Assembly: GCA_918026815.1 (NCBI GenBank)
Contig: CAKJVC010000061.1
Coordinates: 620,001-684,000 of the forward strand
From: Chalara sp. BL73
Lineage: Eukaryota > Ascomycota > Leotiomycetes > Helotiales
Length of the DNA stretch: 64,000 nt
Direction: 5' to 3'
In this document: in pieces, positions 12,105 through 25,811 of the stretch
How positions within the stretch are numbered: position 1 is the stretch's first letter
How the letters are laid out: each line of letters starts with the position of its first letter
Notes under the pieces: generated by a model
What the model was told of the DNA's origin: nothing
The model's input: only the letters and a program-made list of their open reading frames with translations
Database searches by the model: none
Made by a program: the position numbers and the translations under genes

Positions 12105-13628
12105 TGTGTGTAAACAAACTTTTTGCAGTGTAAAGGTTTTTTCGGATTCAGCAAAGCCGTCGACGTTTAAAAAAAGCGGTTGTGCATAATTTTTAAGCTT
12201 TGTAGCAACAGCTAGCTTCGCTATATACTAAAGTACAATAGTGTTATATAGCTTTTGCTGTTAATAGTTTAGCTAGTTAATTATCGACAAAACATTTACA
12301 GCTAAATTAACTACATTTTCGGCCAAAGTTTAGTTTTAAATTTTTCGAGTAACGCTGTAACGACTCGTATAAGTTGACTAATTATATTAGCAATTTAAAA
12401 GTCGAGAACTTAAGTCGTTCGCTGTATTATAACAAAAAATTGCACTTAGTTGTAACCGTTTAACAAACAGCTTAAAGTCGACGAAAGCAACACTATTTTC
12501 CGGTTTACGCTCGAGCTTAATATCGCTATTATTAGTATTAGTATTAGTATCGGAATCCGAATAATTTAAATCCGTATAAAAATCTTTAAAATAAATGTAA
12601 AATGCTTAATAAGCTTAATACGCGTCGATATAAAAATCAAAAAACCGCTTATTAAAAGTTAACAAGTCTGTAAAAAAAGTAAATAAGTAATAAAGTATAA
12701 ACTTTACTTAACAGTAATTTAAATACGTATTCGTAAACGTGTTATTAAAGTACCGAAAAAAGTAATTAATTACTTGTAACGCAGCTTTAAGTCGAAATCG
12801 CTATATAAGCTAGTTTTATTGTCGTAAACAAGTAAACAACAACAAGTTAGCTATTTGTAAACTAGTATTTTTACTATTCGTAATACGATTTATATATCGT
12901 TTTAAAAAAAAGCGTACAATAATAACTTTTTCGTTGTTAACAATTATACAATCGCAACAGTCGCTTTTCGGGCTACAATTTAAATTTACAACTGTTTTTG
13001 TTGATTTTTAATATAAAAAATTTAAAAAAATGTATAAAACTTTTTAAGCTGACTAGTCGCGTTTCGCAATTAGTTTATTTAACAGTTTCGATACAAAAAA
13101 CAATAGCAGTGCGCAGTTGTTAATATATAAAAAGATTTGTAATTAGATTTCAGTGTAAAAAAATAATAACTTTTTCGGTTTTAATCCGTACTTTTTAATG
13201 TATAACAAAACTGTATAAAAACTTGTAAAAAGTTAAATATTTGTATTAGTTAACTAACTAAAAGTAATTACAAACGAGCATTAGTTCAGATTAGTTTAGT
13301 TTTAAGCCGAAGCAAAAATTTAGCTTTTGTAATTAATATTCGTAGTTACAAACGCTTTTAACTGCAATAAGCGAAAAAAAAAACTTCCGCAATACAGTTC
13401 AGTAGTTTTTTTTTTTTTTGCTGTAAACAGTAAAAAAAGCTACATTGTAAATAAAGCTAAAGTCGATTTAATAAAGCTGCAAACTGATCCGTAAAATTAC
13501 AAACGTTTTTCGAATATAAAAAAGCTGAGTTTCGAGCGTTAAGCGCTTGTAACTAATCCGGATTTTATACAGTAATTTTACTGTTTTAAAAGTTAGTAAA
13601 TACAGTTTGTAGCTTTAAAATTAACACG
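12105..13628. other. AT-rich RIP-mutated DNA, no gene seen
   Basis: Strongly A+T-rich with TpA excess and stops in all frames. I recognise no ORF or protein motif. Some pieces still look like old transposon coding DNA, but not enough to assign a family. Confidence 0.6.
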
Positions 13629-13633
13629 TTTAA

Positions 13634-13806
13634 TGTCACGGTACCGACCCTGGTCGGGCACGTGCCCTGCTGCCGAGCCACTAGGGCTCTTTCGTGTATA
13701 TATAGCTTGCTCTTTTCGAGCTTTCTCTTCCTTTTTTAGCTATAAATTTTCGTATAGTACTACAGCTGCTTTTTGTATTTGTAAATTTACAGTTTGTGCT
13801 GTAACA
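13634..13806 (+). repeat. Left LTR of the 1350-bp element
   Basis: 173 bp, starts TGTCACGGTACCGACC and contains the palindrome GGGCACGTGCCC. The left (outer) half has kept its GC content; the right half is RIP-mutated. A TATATATA box-like stretch lies near 13698. Confidence 0.8.
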
Positions 13807-14810
13807 TTATTTATAGCTTAAACAATTTTTTTCAACAGTTTTTGATTGCTGCTATTTTAGCCGGTACAACTGTACACTTTATAACCGCACAGTAAAAATT
13901 TGTTACTTTTTAGCTACTTTTCGTTTTATTTATTTTCGAATCGCTTTTTTTAAAACTTTAAATTTAGCTGTTTTAAAAAGCATTTTAACTTGTTAATTTA
14001 AAAGCCGGCACTTTATTGCTGCAATTTCAATTTAAACATCGTGTTTTTTTCGGCTGAATATTAGTACAAACTTTCGATTTGCTATATTTTTAAAAAGCTT
14101 GCATTTAACTATTGTTGACAATAAACTTCGAAATTACAAACTAAATATACAAATTTAAATTTTTAATCGATAAAAAACACTAATTTACTCGTGTTATCGA
14201 CACTTTAAACAAACAATTAATTTAAAAAGTAATCGGCTAGTTTTTTTAATTTTTAAACTTTTGCAAATGTTATTTTTTAAGCTTTTTTGCGGCTTTTTTT
14301 TTTTTATCGACAAAGCTGTTATACAAACGCTCGCATTTTTACAGTTATAATCAAAAAAGCTTTTGCAGCTTATACTAAAGTTTTTAAAATGTTTATAACA
14401 AAACAAAGTACAAAAATAATAGTATATACAACTAAAACAGTAAAGTTTTTCGATTGTGTAGTTTTCGTAGTAAAAAACATCGATAAAAATGTAGCTACTT
14501 TATAAAAGTAAAAGTTATTACGAACTAGCATTTTATTTGCTATTAATTAATTCGACTTTTTAATTAAACTTGTTGTTATTACGAAACTAGCACTTTATTT
14601 GCTATTAACCGATTCGATTTTTAATAAACTTGTTGTTGTTATATTCGACTTTTTAATTAAGCTTGTCGCTTTTACAAAGCTAGTATTTTATTTGTATACA
14701 AAAAGTGCAAAAAAACTAAAAAACTAAATTAAAATACAAAAAAAAATATTAGCATTTATGCATTTTGTTTTTAAAGCTCGAAAACGAGCTTTTTCCGGAA
14801 AAAAAAGTAA

Positions 14811-14983
14811 TATTACGGTACCGACTTTAGTCGGGCACGTGCCCTGTTGCCGAGCTACTAAAGCTTTTTTGTGTATATATAGCTTGCTTTTCTCGAGCTT
14901 TTTCTTCCTTCCTTAGCTATAGATTCTCGTATAGTACCACAGCTGCCCTCTGTATCTGTAGATCCACAGCTCGTGCCGTGACA
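14811..14983 (+). repeat. Right LTR of the 1350-bp element
   Basis: 173 bp, aligned end to end with the left LTR. Here the inner (left) half is more mutated (TATTACGG for TGTCACGG) and the outer end is kept (CTCGTGCCGTGACA). Confidence 0.8.
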
Positions 14984-14988
14984 TTTAA

Positions 14989-16786
14989 AAACGGCGTGTT
15001 AAACATTTAAAACAATTTATAAAAATAGCTAAAACTACGAAATTACTACTCGGCGCAACGCTAATAGTCCGTAATGCTAAAATAAAGCTGTAATACATAC
15101 GTATAAAAAACGTTTAGCCGTAGCTTTAAATAAACAGTAACAATATAAAAATTATTCTAACCGTTTTTTTAAGCTAACGTATACTAAACGCAGTTATTTT
15201 TAATAGTATAAGTCGAAAACTTAAATATATAGCAATGCAAATTATACTACTATATATTTGCACAGCTAAATATTATAAATATAAATAACATTTCGCTCGA
15301 AAAAAAGCAAGCGTAAATTTGTAAACTATTAAAATAATTCCGCTAAAAAAACTGTATACTAATTAACAAAGTACTAACACGCACTATATAAGCAATTAAC
15401 GTGTTATTAGTTTGTAAAGCTTTAGCTAACTTTTTACAGTTAAAACTTTTAAACGTCGATTTTTTAAAAACGTAAAACCGAATTTAAGTATTAATTCGGC
15501 AGCGTATAATAAAGTTAAAAATAAAAAAGCGTTATTGTAAATAACGGCCGAACCGTTTATTGTAAAAATATATTAAGTAACGAACGTATTTTTTTAAACT
15601 AACTTTTTATAGTCGAAAAAAGCTGAAATTAGTTTAATTTATAAAATACAACATTAAAAAAACTATATTTAAAATACGCATTTTTCAGCTGTTTTGTTAA
15701 TTAACGTTATTTTAACAAAAAAAAGCAAAAATCTGTAAATTGTTTTTTGTAAATTTGTGTAAAATTTGTTTTGTAATTGTTTTAGTAGTTTTAAAATTAA
15801 AAACTATTAAAACCGCAAATAACAAAAAAAAAGCATTATTGTTCATATTAACATTTCGTTTTTTTAAATCGTTAAAACTAAAAAAGTTATTTACGACTCG
15901 TAATATAAAAAATATATTACTGTCGTTAAATAAAACGGTTAGTTATGCCGAAAAAATAACAATATACCGGTAGTCGGAATTGTAACGTTTTAAATATCGA
16001 AACTAAGCTAAAACGTTGCTTTTGCGAATACAAAAATCGAAACGAAATTAATATTAATACTTAAAAAAATCTGTATTTAGCCGTAAAAAAACAATATTAA
16101 GCTTTGTAAAGAAATTAAAAAATATATTAACAGTTTTAACTATATTTTGCATAAAGTTCACGCAATAGCCGAAGTAGTAATATTAATAGTTACAATATCG
16201 AAATACTATTATTTAAACGTATAACCGAACAATAATAATTTTTTTAAACTAAATAAATTAAAACAAGTATTTTAGTATTTTTTTCGAGTTTATTTCGTTG
16301 TTTATAAATAACAAATATAGTATATTCGTTTTTTTGTTGTGCAAAATACACTTGCAGCAAATTTCATTTTGCAGTTTTATTGCAAACTACTTTTTTTTGC
16401 AACAAAAACAATATTTTATTTGTATATTTGCTATAACACTGTTGAATTTTTGTATTATTTGTTATTTGTATATAAGCAAAAATTTAAAATTCGAAAATAA
16501 ATAGCTTGAAAAAAAAAAAAAAAAGGCATATTTACCGGTTTTAACAGCTTTTGTAAGCGCTGTTTTTTAAAAGAATTAGTATTTGTAGCTTGTAAAGCTT
16601 TTTTCGACTTAGTTTTGTTTTGACATTTATAGCACAAAACAAACTTTTAATATTTTTTTAAACTTTGTTCGTAATACTATTTTGTAAAAAATCGACTAAT
16701 AACTACCGATTTTAGCAAGTATTGCAATATAAAAAGCTTATTAAAACAATTAAACCGTAAATTTTTTTGCAAAACTGTATAATACA
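14989..16786. other. AT-rich RIP-mutated DNA, no gene seen
   Basis: Very A+T-rich with stops in every frame. The short open frames here (for example 15740-15973 and 16298-16504) are low-complexity Phe/Lys/Asn-rich translations without motifs, so I do not call genes. Confidence 0.6.
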
Positions 16787-16791
16787 CGTTG

Positions 16792-16993
16792 TGTTGAGAA
16801 TTGGTGGTGTAGCCCACCCGTAAGGCATGGGCCATACTTTATGTAATAGCTTAGTCATCAGTGAAAGGGCCAAACTCTTTTTACTGAGCAACTTTTAAAT
16901 CGCTTTACAATTAAGTCAATTTATTTTTCTTGAACTACTGCACTTAAACAAACTTTGTGTACAGCACAAGCTTTTATTAATACTTTTTTAACA
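16792..16993 (+). repeat. 5' LTR of Copia A
   Basis: TGTTGAGAATTGGTGG ... TTTTTAACA, 202 bp. The outer half still reads GTAGCCCACCCGTAAGGC while the inner half is RIP-mutated. The following bases GATTATAAGCCCGGC look like a RIP-mutated primer-binding site GGTTATGAGCCCGG, which is complementary to the anticodon arm of initiator tRNA-Met. Confidence 0.8.
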
Positions 16994-17225
16994 GATTATA
17001 AGCCCGGCTTTATACTGTAAGCGTACAAAAAAAGCTATAAAAAAAAAGCTAATCGAAAATAAAATAAACTGCTAAAAACGACTACTTGCAGTTTAACGAA
17101 CTTATTACAACAGTAAAAACTATACAAAAAGCGACAAACAGCTAATAACACGAAAACAACGAACTGTTAAAAACAACAAACAGCTAATAAAACAATAACG
17201 AATCGCTAGTCGAATTTACGAAACA

Positions 17226-17417
17226 TGTCACGAAGCCAATATGGGTGCAAAGGTAGCTATTATAAGGTTCTATTCGACGATACTAAACTAGAAAGGAAAG
17301 GTATGTGGTTGAACGATCCCTCAACCTAATAAAGAATGGAGCACGTGACGCTCGCTTATAGGAACCGAACACGTGACCCACAACCTCGTAACCTGCATCA
17401 CGTGACCATTCATGACA
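17226..17417 (+). repeat. Young solo LTR with TSD AAACA
   Basis: 192-bp island of normal GC content in RIP-mutated DNA. It starts TGTCACGAAGCC, ends CATTCATGACA, and has AAACA on both sides (17221-17225, 17418-17422). It has no partner LTR in the window. It carries three CACGTGAC motifs at 17342, 17370 and 17399. Lack of RIP fits a recent insertion or a single-copy state too short to be recognised as a repeat. Confidence 0.8.
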
Positions 17418-17422
17418 AAACA

Positions 17423-20400
17423 TATAAATTGCTATTTTAATTATATTAACAAATTTCAACTCGGAAATTACTGTACAACAGCTTTTACATTTTATTTACA
17501 ATACAAAAATTACTATACAACAGTTTTTTGCTTTTTTATTTCGAACTTCGCTAAACGTAATTCGATATAAATTATATTAGCAAAATAAAACGGCTTGTAA
17601 AAACGTTTACGCAAAAAATATAATAAAAATAGTTTAAGTTATTCGACTTATATATAATTAAAAAAAAAAATTTCGTTTTAAAAAAAACAATAGCAAAGTA
17701 TATATAAATAGCTTTTACACTTAAAACAAACGAAACGCCGAAAAAGTTATAAAACATCGAAAAGCAAAAAAAGCATAAAATAACATTTGCGAAAGTACTT
17801 TATATACTAACAATTTGTGTAAATTCTATAAACAACGAATATCTAAAAAAATTCGATTTTGTAAAAAAAATAAAAATAAACTTGCAACTTAAATACTTTA
17901 AATCTCGATTGTAAACTCGTTGCGAAAACTTAAATAAGTTTACAATATTCAAAATAAAATTAAATATAAATATTTAAAACTTTTAAATTAAGTTTAAAAA
18001 GCTACAATATTATATTACAAATACCGAGCTTATTTTAGTTATAACTTTTAACGAAAATCGATTGTTTAAATACTTATTTACAAAATTGCTGTTAAATTAT
18101 ACAATAATTCGCGCAACTTTAAACGTTTAACTAAGTTTAACTGTTTAAAACAAACTATTTATTTTGTAAATTTAAAAAAATTAGTTTAAAACAAATCGGA
18201 TTAAAACTGTAGCAATTGCGGCTTAACAGTTCGCAAATCGCAAAATATATTTCAAAACTTAAAACGCAAGTTTTAAAACTAAAAAACTAAAGTGCTAATT
18301 ATACAATAATCGCAACTATCGATTTTTTAACTACAAATAAAAAAAAACTGTTAAAAGTACAATTCGCGAAAAAAAAACAAGCTTAACGCCGACGTTATAA
18401 ATAGTAAAACACTTAAAAACTAAAATATAAATATATATAAAAAAACATTACGAAATTAAATTAAACTTAAAAGTGTTATTGTTAAATTTTAATTTAAAAA
18501 AGTTTATTTACGACTTAAAAAATAAAAAAACAGCTGCAATTTTTTTAAAAAACGTTTGTAAAAATTTTTATTTTTAATAAGTTTTAAATTTCGAAGCTTT
18601 TTTTTATATAACTAATTAATTTTACTTTTTTAAACGTTTTTTAATTAAAATACTAAAACGCAGAATAAAAGTAAAAAAAAAGCAATTAAGCTTAAATTAT
18701 ATAAATACAGTTAAATTACAAGTCAGAAATAAAAAATCTTTTTAATTGTTAAATATATTATACGTTTTTAAATTAAAAGTAAATTTTTTTTAAGCAAAAA
18801 AATTTATGTAAATAGTTTTACAAGTTTTTTCAATAACAAATATATATAATACAAAAAAGTAATTATACAATTATTACAATATATTTTACAAATAAAATTT
18901 ATATAGTTTTTAATATTGCTAATAATTATAACAAAACAGCGTTTACAGCAAAAAAATTTAATTAACAATTTTTTTTAAAGTAACTTTAAATTAGTTTAAA
19001 AAACTTGTTACAAATTTATAAATTTACTGTTGCGCTTTTTTTGCAGTCGAAAAGTTAAACACAAATATAATAAATAATTTAACTACAAACTGCAACGCTA
19101 AAGTAATAGCTTGTTATTAATTGTATTACTAACAATTTGTACATTTCGAAAAAAAAAAATGTTGTAAATTTTATACAGTAATAATTTTAAAAAACAAAAT
19201 TAAAGTTTTATTTTTTAACTACATTTATAAAGTTTGTACTTTAATTAAATTAAAAAATCGTTTTAACTATAAACTAACACTATAAAAACTTTACATTTTC
19301 GACTTAATATTTGTAAACGTATACAAGCTTTTTTTTATTACAGTTTACAAAAATAAATACTTTGCTAAAATAATTAACAACGCAATTTGTAAAATATAAA
19401 CTTTAACTATAAAAACAAAGTAAAAAATAGTTTTTAATTTTTAGTTTTAAAAAAAGCAAATAAAACTAAAGTTTAGCTGTAAAGTCGTAAATATAAAATT
19501 AAACAATACTATAAAACTAAAAAAGCTTTTAAATAACTAGTACCGGCAAAACAGTATTCGACTATAATATACTGTTATTTATAAATTACACTAAAACAGT
19601 ATTGTTAAAAAATGTATTTAAACAGTTAAAAACTTTGCGAAATCTATATTTAAAAAAACAAGTTTATTTATAAAATTTTAAAACAAAACTGTAAAAACCG
19701 ATATGTATTTACAAAACTGTACTGTAACAAAACTAATAATTAACGACAAAAAAATTTTATTCGAAAAAACTTATACAAGTAAAAAGTTTTTAATCGACTA
19801 TATTTACGTATAAAAAAGCAAATGCTATTTATATATAAATTCGAAGTTACTTTTTGTTAAAAAAAAACATAATAAACTTGTCGACAAAAGTCGTATTAGC
19901 GTATTTATAAATTACTGCTAAAATACAATTTATTAATTAAAAGTTTATACGCTAAATTTAAAATATATAACTAAAGTTAAAGTAGTACAAATCGACAAAA
20001 ACGTTAAGAAAAAAACAGTAAAACTAAAACTACAAAACGCAAACAGTTCGTAAAATATACTGAACTTGTTTTTAAACAAAGTTTTTAAAAAACGTTTTTT
20101 TAGTACTAATACAACACAAAAAAAAGCTATTTTTTAAACTGTCGATTTAAAATTAATATTTAAAATTATAAACAATTTCGAAATTCGAATATTAGCAATA
20201 ATTAAATTTGTAAAAAATAACGAACTCGCTATAAAAACTTAAAATTTTTTTACAGCTAAACTAATTATAGTCGAGTTTTTTAACAAAATAAATAATAAAT
20301 TATTTAACAAAAAGTTAGCGATTTTAAAGCTCGAATTTAAGCTTTTATTAAATATGTTTAACGAGCTAATTACTAAATATATTTAACAAAATGTTATTTT

Positions 20401-22747
20401 AACGTTATAAACTAAAACAACTGTTAAAGCTAATTTAAAATTATTTTAAAATAAACTATTAAACTCGAAGTTTTTTTAATTTTTTTAGTTCGGCTTAAAA
20501 AATTAAACCGAACTTGTTCGTAAAAAATACTTTTTACAAAAACGCAACAAAAACTAAATAGTTGAAAATAATAACAAAAAGCTTATAAAAAAAATACTTA
20601 AAACTATATTAATATTTGTAACAAACGATTTTTTTGCTAATTTTTTTTCGATTAAGTTAAATAAATTAGTATTAGTTAATATTATTGTTAGCAGAATTTT
20701 TATTTTTACAAACTACAAGCAAACTGTAAATAATTTTAATTACAAACTGCAATAGCAAAAAGCTATAAAATAAAACTTGTTTTTTTTACTGCTAACAAAA
20801 CTTAAAAAAAACAACTTAAGCTAAAAAACTATAACGAAATTTTTATTAAATAAGTTTTTATTGTTAAAACAATTTTAAAAAAATTAGTAAAACGTTTTAA
20901 AGTTAAACTAGTTACTCGAAAGTTTTTGCAAATTTACAAGCAAAACTATTTTGATATTTTTATATTAACAGTCCGAATAAATACGTTACAGATTTTGTTA
21001 GTTATAGTTGCAACTAAAAATTTAAAATATTACTATTTTAATATTAAAAACGTTTTTACTAAATTTACTTTTTAAAAAAAAATTATTTAGCAAAGTTTAA
21101 TAGTATAACAATTCGCAATAAATACATTTTACGTGTATTACAAAACTTTTATAAATTAAAACAAATTACAAAAAACTAAAACTTGATTTGCAAATTTTAT
21201 TTATTTACAAAAAATTTCGTTTAAAGTTTAATAAATTTATATTTGTTTATATATGTAAAGCTCGGCTTGATTTTACTTATTTACGTTAACAATATAATAC
21301 TTGCAGCTTTTTAAGTAATCGATATCGAATAGTTTAACAATTATTTTTTTTCGCGATTTATAGTTAAAAACCTAAAAAAAAAAATTAAATTTTAAATATA
21401 CGAATTATTTAAAACCGAAAAACAAAAAAACTGTAAATTAATTAAAAGCAATATTTAAACATTGTTTTAAACTGTTACAAGTTTACGTATAGCATTTACA
21501 AAAAAAAGTATACTTTTATCGAAAACTATAACAATTTACAATTTGCAAAATTTAAAAACTAGCAAATCGACGCTAACAAATACTAACGAGTTATAAATAG
21601 TTTAATGTACAGTATAGTTTATATTCGTTTAAACAAAGCTTTTAGTTTCTAAAAGTTTAATTAGTTTATAAAAATTTTTGCAAATTACTATAATAACGCA
21701 CTTAAAAAACTTATGCAATATTTACGGACTATTATAACACAAAAAGTGCGTTACAAGCTCGAAAAAAATTGCAATTTAGTACTTTATTTAAACGCAAATT
21801 AAACAAAAAACAAAACGAATTGTAAAAGCATTTTAAACAATATTGTTATATTTTACAAAAAGTTTGTTTTTTAGCGAAGTATAAAACAAATTTCAATAAC
21901 TGTATTTAGCACGAAATTAAAATACGTTATAATCTCTATATATAAAGTAAAATAAATTCAAATCGTTTTAATTAGCTTAATTTAATTCCGGAAAAGTTGT
22001 CGATCACGTGCGAACTTTATTTAACGATGTGTTTTACTCTAACAAAAAAATTAATATAAAAAAAAATCGAGTATTTTAATCGAAAACTTTTAAACTACTA
22101 ATACAATTTTTTGAAATATTAACGATTTTAATTACACTAATTAAGCGCTTTTTATTAAGCTAGCGTGTAGTTTATTCTGTATTTTATAAAAAAAGCTATT
22201 TTTGATTTTAAAGTAGCCGATTTATATAGCGGTAATACACGGTGCCGCGTAACAAATATTAGCGTGTTTTGCGGCCGGCAAATTTACTTTTTTTTGTATT
22301 TAACTTTTTTTTTTTTTAACAATAACACTTTAGCTTTAATTTTTATTATTAAACTTATTGTTTTATAGCTTTTTACAGTATTGTTTTTTTTTTTTACAAT
22401 TTTTGCTTTCGCTGTAAAACGTCGCGAAACTAATTGTTATTTAGTAAGTTTTAAAACGGTTTTAAAGCTAGCTAGTACTATTAAACTTGTACTATTTGTT
22501 AAGTATATTATTTATTTATATTTACAATTTTGCTAGTTAACTTTTTTGCAAACTAAACGTAATACGCAAACTGTTAATATATACTTAATATACTATTGTA
22601 GTAATTGTAAGCGTTAATTGCTTGCTGTTTTATTTATAGCGTACAATAATAACAAAAAACTAACTAACAAATAACAAATATATTTTAGCTGTAAAAAATT
22701 TTAAAGTATTGCAAATTAGTTTAATGTTATTTGTTTACTGCTAATTG
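17423..22747. other. AT-rich RIP-mutated interior of Copia A, no gene seen
   Basis: About 5.3 kb of extreme A+T content with stops in all frames. I see no intact ORF, RNA gene or clear repeat end. It presumably includes gag-pol of Copia A and older insertions, but I cannot identify them by eye. Confidence 0.6.
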
Positions 22748-22859
22748 AAATTAAATGCTAACGAGCTCAACACAACAACAATTTTCAACCCCCCCTATTT
22801 TGTTCAAAACACGTCTCCAATACTTGAAGAACTAGCTCACTAGCCTATTCCTCCCAGCA

Positions 22860-24431
22860 ATGGCCAGCTCGACGCGTGGTGCGCGTAAGAAAGCTGTTGT
22901 TGTGGTTGATATGTCGAGCGCGTCTGACCCCTTTTTGGAGGCGCCTGCCTCTAGCCCACCACCCAGTGACGATATCGACCTCGTCGACGTGCCTATCGAA
23001 AGCTCTAGCTTAAAGCTACCGAATCAGCCTAGTAGCAACAGTGCTATTAGGCCTATTGAGCTAGAACCTAGCTCCGACCCAATTGCTAGCAATCCGTTCG
23101 CGACGCAAAACTTTTCTGCCGCATTTGCCTCAAGCATCAATTTTCACCGCCCGAATCACAACCAAAACGGGAAGCGTACGGCATTTAGTTTTTCCGCAAC
23201 CGACAACAACAACAACGCGAAACAAGCACGTTTTGCAACAACAACAACAACACAATCGGCACGCGAGCTAGTTTTGCAAGCTCGTGATCTATTGATCCAA
23301 GCTAGCTTAGCTACGCAATCACGCGACGAGCAATCGAAGCTACTAGATTTGCTAGAAATTTTCAGGGAATACACGGAACAAGGAAAACTGCGTACGGCGT
23401 CTACAATCATCACGTCGCAAATCGCCAATCTGGAATCGGCTACGCGTCAAATTAAGACCAAAGCCAAAGCACTAGCTAAAGTGCCTACAGTTACAGCATC
23501 TACAGCTACAGCACCTAAATCGACACCGTTATACGCGTTTATAGCTACGGCTAGCAATATGACTACAAGCAAGCCTCAGGAATGGACCCTAGTTCAGTTT
23601 AGATCAAAAGCAAAAGTAGCTAATCTAGCTACTTCAAAAATTGAACTAAGCAAAACTAAGGTGCAAAAGCTAGTTTTGATCAGATCTCTAAATGCAAACA
23701 ACACATTTTCGCCACTAGCATTACGGAATGCTTTCAACAACGCTTTCGCTTAAAAAAGCGTAAAAAAGCCGGTAGTTAATACTATTACAAAATCACTTGG
23801 CCAAAATCTAGTAGTTACTACGACTAGTCAATTTTCGGCTCAATTTCTACTCGACAAACAAACTATTTAGCAACACTTAGTTTCGTACAAAACAGCTCAA
23901 ATCGACGAGCCTTGGCACAAAGTCGTACTACACAATATTCTTACTGCTGACTTCAATACGCCTAGCGGCATGGAGCTAGTAATCGACGAAATCAAGACTT
24001 TCAACAAAGGTCTACAACCTATCGGAAAGCCGTATTGGCTGTCGTCAGCTGACAAGCGGGCCAATCAGCGTGCCGGATCTATCGTCGTCGCATTCGCTAC
24101 AGCCGACGAAGCTAGTCGAGCTATTCGACACCGGCTATTTGTAGCCGGCATCAGCGTACGCGTAGAGAAATTCTATGCTACAGCGCCGACGACGCAATGC
24201 GGCAAATGTTAGGCATTCGGGCATATCGACACGCATTGCAAAAAATCAGCAAAATGCAAGCTATGCGGTGAAGGTCACGTAACGCAAAAGCATGCTTGCA
24301 ACACGTGCAATACAAAAAGAGCCAAATGCGTATATCTAGTTTCTAGTTGTGCAAATTGCAAAAGCAACCATACAGCTGATAATCGAACATGCGAGGTTTT
24401 TACCTTAATTAAATCGACTAAGCTAAATTAG
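22860..24431 (+). pseudogene. Broken LINE ORF1, copy D (has the only intact upstream ATG)
   Basis: Starts ATGGCCAGCTCGACG (protein MASSTRGARKKAVVVVDMSS) in a good initiation context. All other copies read ATA at this codon. The frame is open to a CAA-to-TAA stop at 23751-23753, then resumes at 23970-24212 and again to the normal end. A second stop (TAG for CAG) falls inside the first zinc knuckle. The 5' end of this copy best shows the probable ancestral N-terminus of ORF1. Confidence 0.85.
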
Positions 24432-24432
24432 C

Positions 24433-25811
24433 ATAATTAGTAGCAATACTAAAGTGCTACAAGTGAACCTTAACAAAAGCGCCGCAGCTACCGAATCAGC
24501 ACTTCAGCTAGCTATTGAGCTAAAAATCGACATAATTGTAGTTCAAGAACCATGGCTAGTGCAACCAGCCGACAATAAGCTAGACTATTCGACAACACGC
24601 TCAATAGCTCATTCAGCATTTCTACAGATTTTGCCGGCTGACCTAGCATTCCGACCTCGTACGCTAGTTTACGTAGCGAAAAACTATCGGCCAATAGTCA
24701 CTATAGCAAGCACGTCACTACGTGACTCCGACATGCTTGTAGTCGATATTGTAGAAAGAACGTCAAAATTACAACTTCTCAATATTTACCAGGAATTAAA
24801 CCAAGCTAGATTAAAGCCTAAAACGCTAGAAAGATGCTTATATACTAAAACGCTACAGCCAAGTACGATTTTGCTAAGCGATTTTAATACGCATCACTCT
24901 TAGTGGGATCCACTAGCAAAGCCTAGTTCAAATGCCGACGAGCTAGTTAATTGGATCGAAAATCAAGAACTAGCGCTATTGAATACGCCTGGCGAAGGCA
25001 CCTTTTTTCGACATCACATAACTAAAGAATCAGTACTAGATTTGACTTTAGTTTCAAGCAACTTAGCTGAACTAGTCGATGATTAGCAAATTTTGCCTGA
25101 CCTTAACTCGGACCATTACGAAATCCTTTTTACTATACGCGGAACTAGCACTAGCTCGGATCTCGACAACAATATGCAAACTAGATTCAATACGCAACTA
25201 GCTGACTGGCCTCGATTTTCCGAAGCTTTTGCTCAAGAAATCGAAAATAACTCGATTTTAAGCAGTTCGGCCTTAGTTCAGCTTAGTTCAATTAATCAAA
25301 GTAGCTCAGCCAGCTTAGAATTGCTTCAGGATCCTAATTTGGAAATCGGACAAATCCTACAACACGCTAGCGCTAGCTATTCGGATATGCTAGTTACTGA
25401 TTTTTTAGATCAAGCTGCGGAATTATTTACTACAACTATTACTACAGCAGCAAAAATAGCAATTCCAATACAAAAAACTAGCGCTAAAGCCAAGCTTTGG
25501 TGAAATGACGAACTAAAAGAATTACGGCAAACTATGCTACAGTGCAAACGACAGCTAGCACGTGATACTAGTCGGAAACAAGAATATCTAGTAACTCGGA
25601 ATAGCTATTTTTTGGCTATCAAACGTGCAAAACGCAAGCATTGGAATCAATTTCTGGAAAAAGAGGATCCGCGATCAATTTACAAAGCTATGGCTTATAC
25701 AAAGAATCGACAAACGGAAAGATTGCCGGCTATATCAGGCCAAACGACGTTCCAAAGCAAAGCTAGTACGCTACGTAGCAAACTGTTCCCTCCGCCACCT
25801 ATAGCAGCTAA
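24433..25811 (+). pseudogene. Broken LINE ORF2, copy D, 5' part (endonuclease)
   Basis: The start codon is ATA (24433). The endonuclease region 24454-24903 is readable to LSDFNTHHS, then TAG replaces TGG. Further pieces at 25093-25503 and 25534-25811 follow; the stop at 25501-25503 (TGA for TGG) is shared with copy E at 32354. The frame is cut at 25811 by the left LTR of Copia B. Confidence 0.85.

Larger units (their letters stand above)
13634..14983 (+). mobile_element. Small LTR-flanked element (1350 bp), TSD TTTAA
   Basis: Two direct repeats of 173 bp (13634-13806 and 14811-14983) begin TGTCACGG (TATTACGG in the right copy) and end in GTAACA/GTGACA. TTTAA stands directly before the left repeat (13629-13633) and directly after the right one (14984-14988), a 5-bp target-site duplication as made by retroviral-type integrases. 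Only about 1 kb lies between, with no coding sequence I can recognise. It is either a terminal-repeat miniature element or a deleted, RIP-mutated gypsy-like element. Orientation is assigned from the TGT...ACA ends only. Confidence 0.8.

Noticed and set aside
14194..14505. Overlapping 70- and 72-codon frames in the AT-rich block
   Set aside because: Low-complexity Lys/Phe/Ile translations in RIP-mutated DNA, as expected by chance at this base composition.
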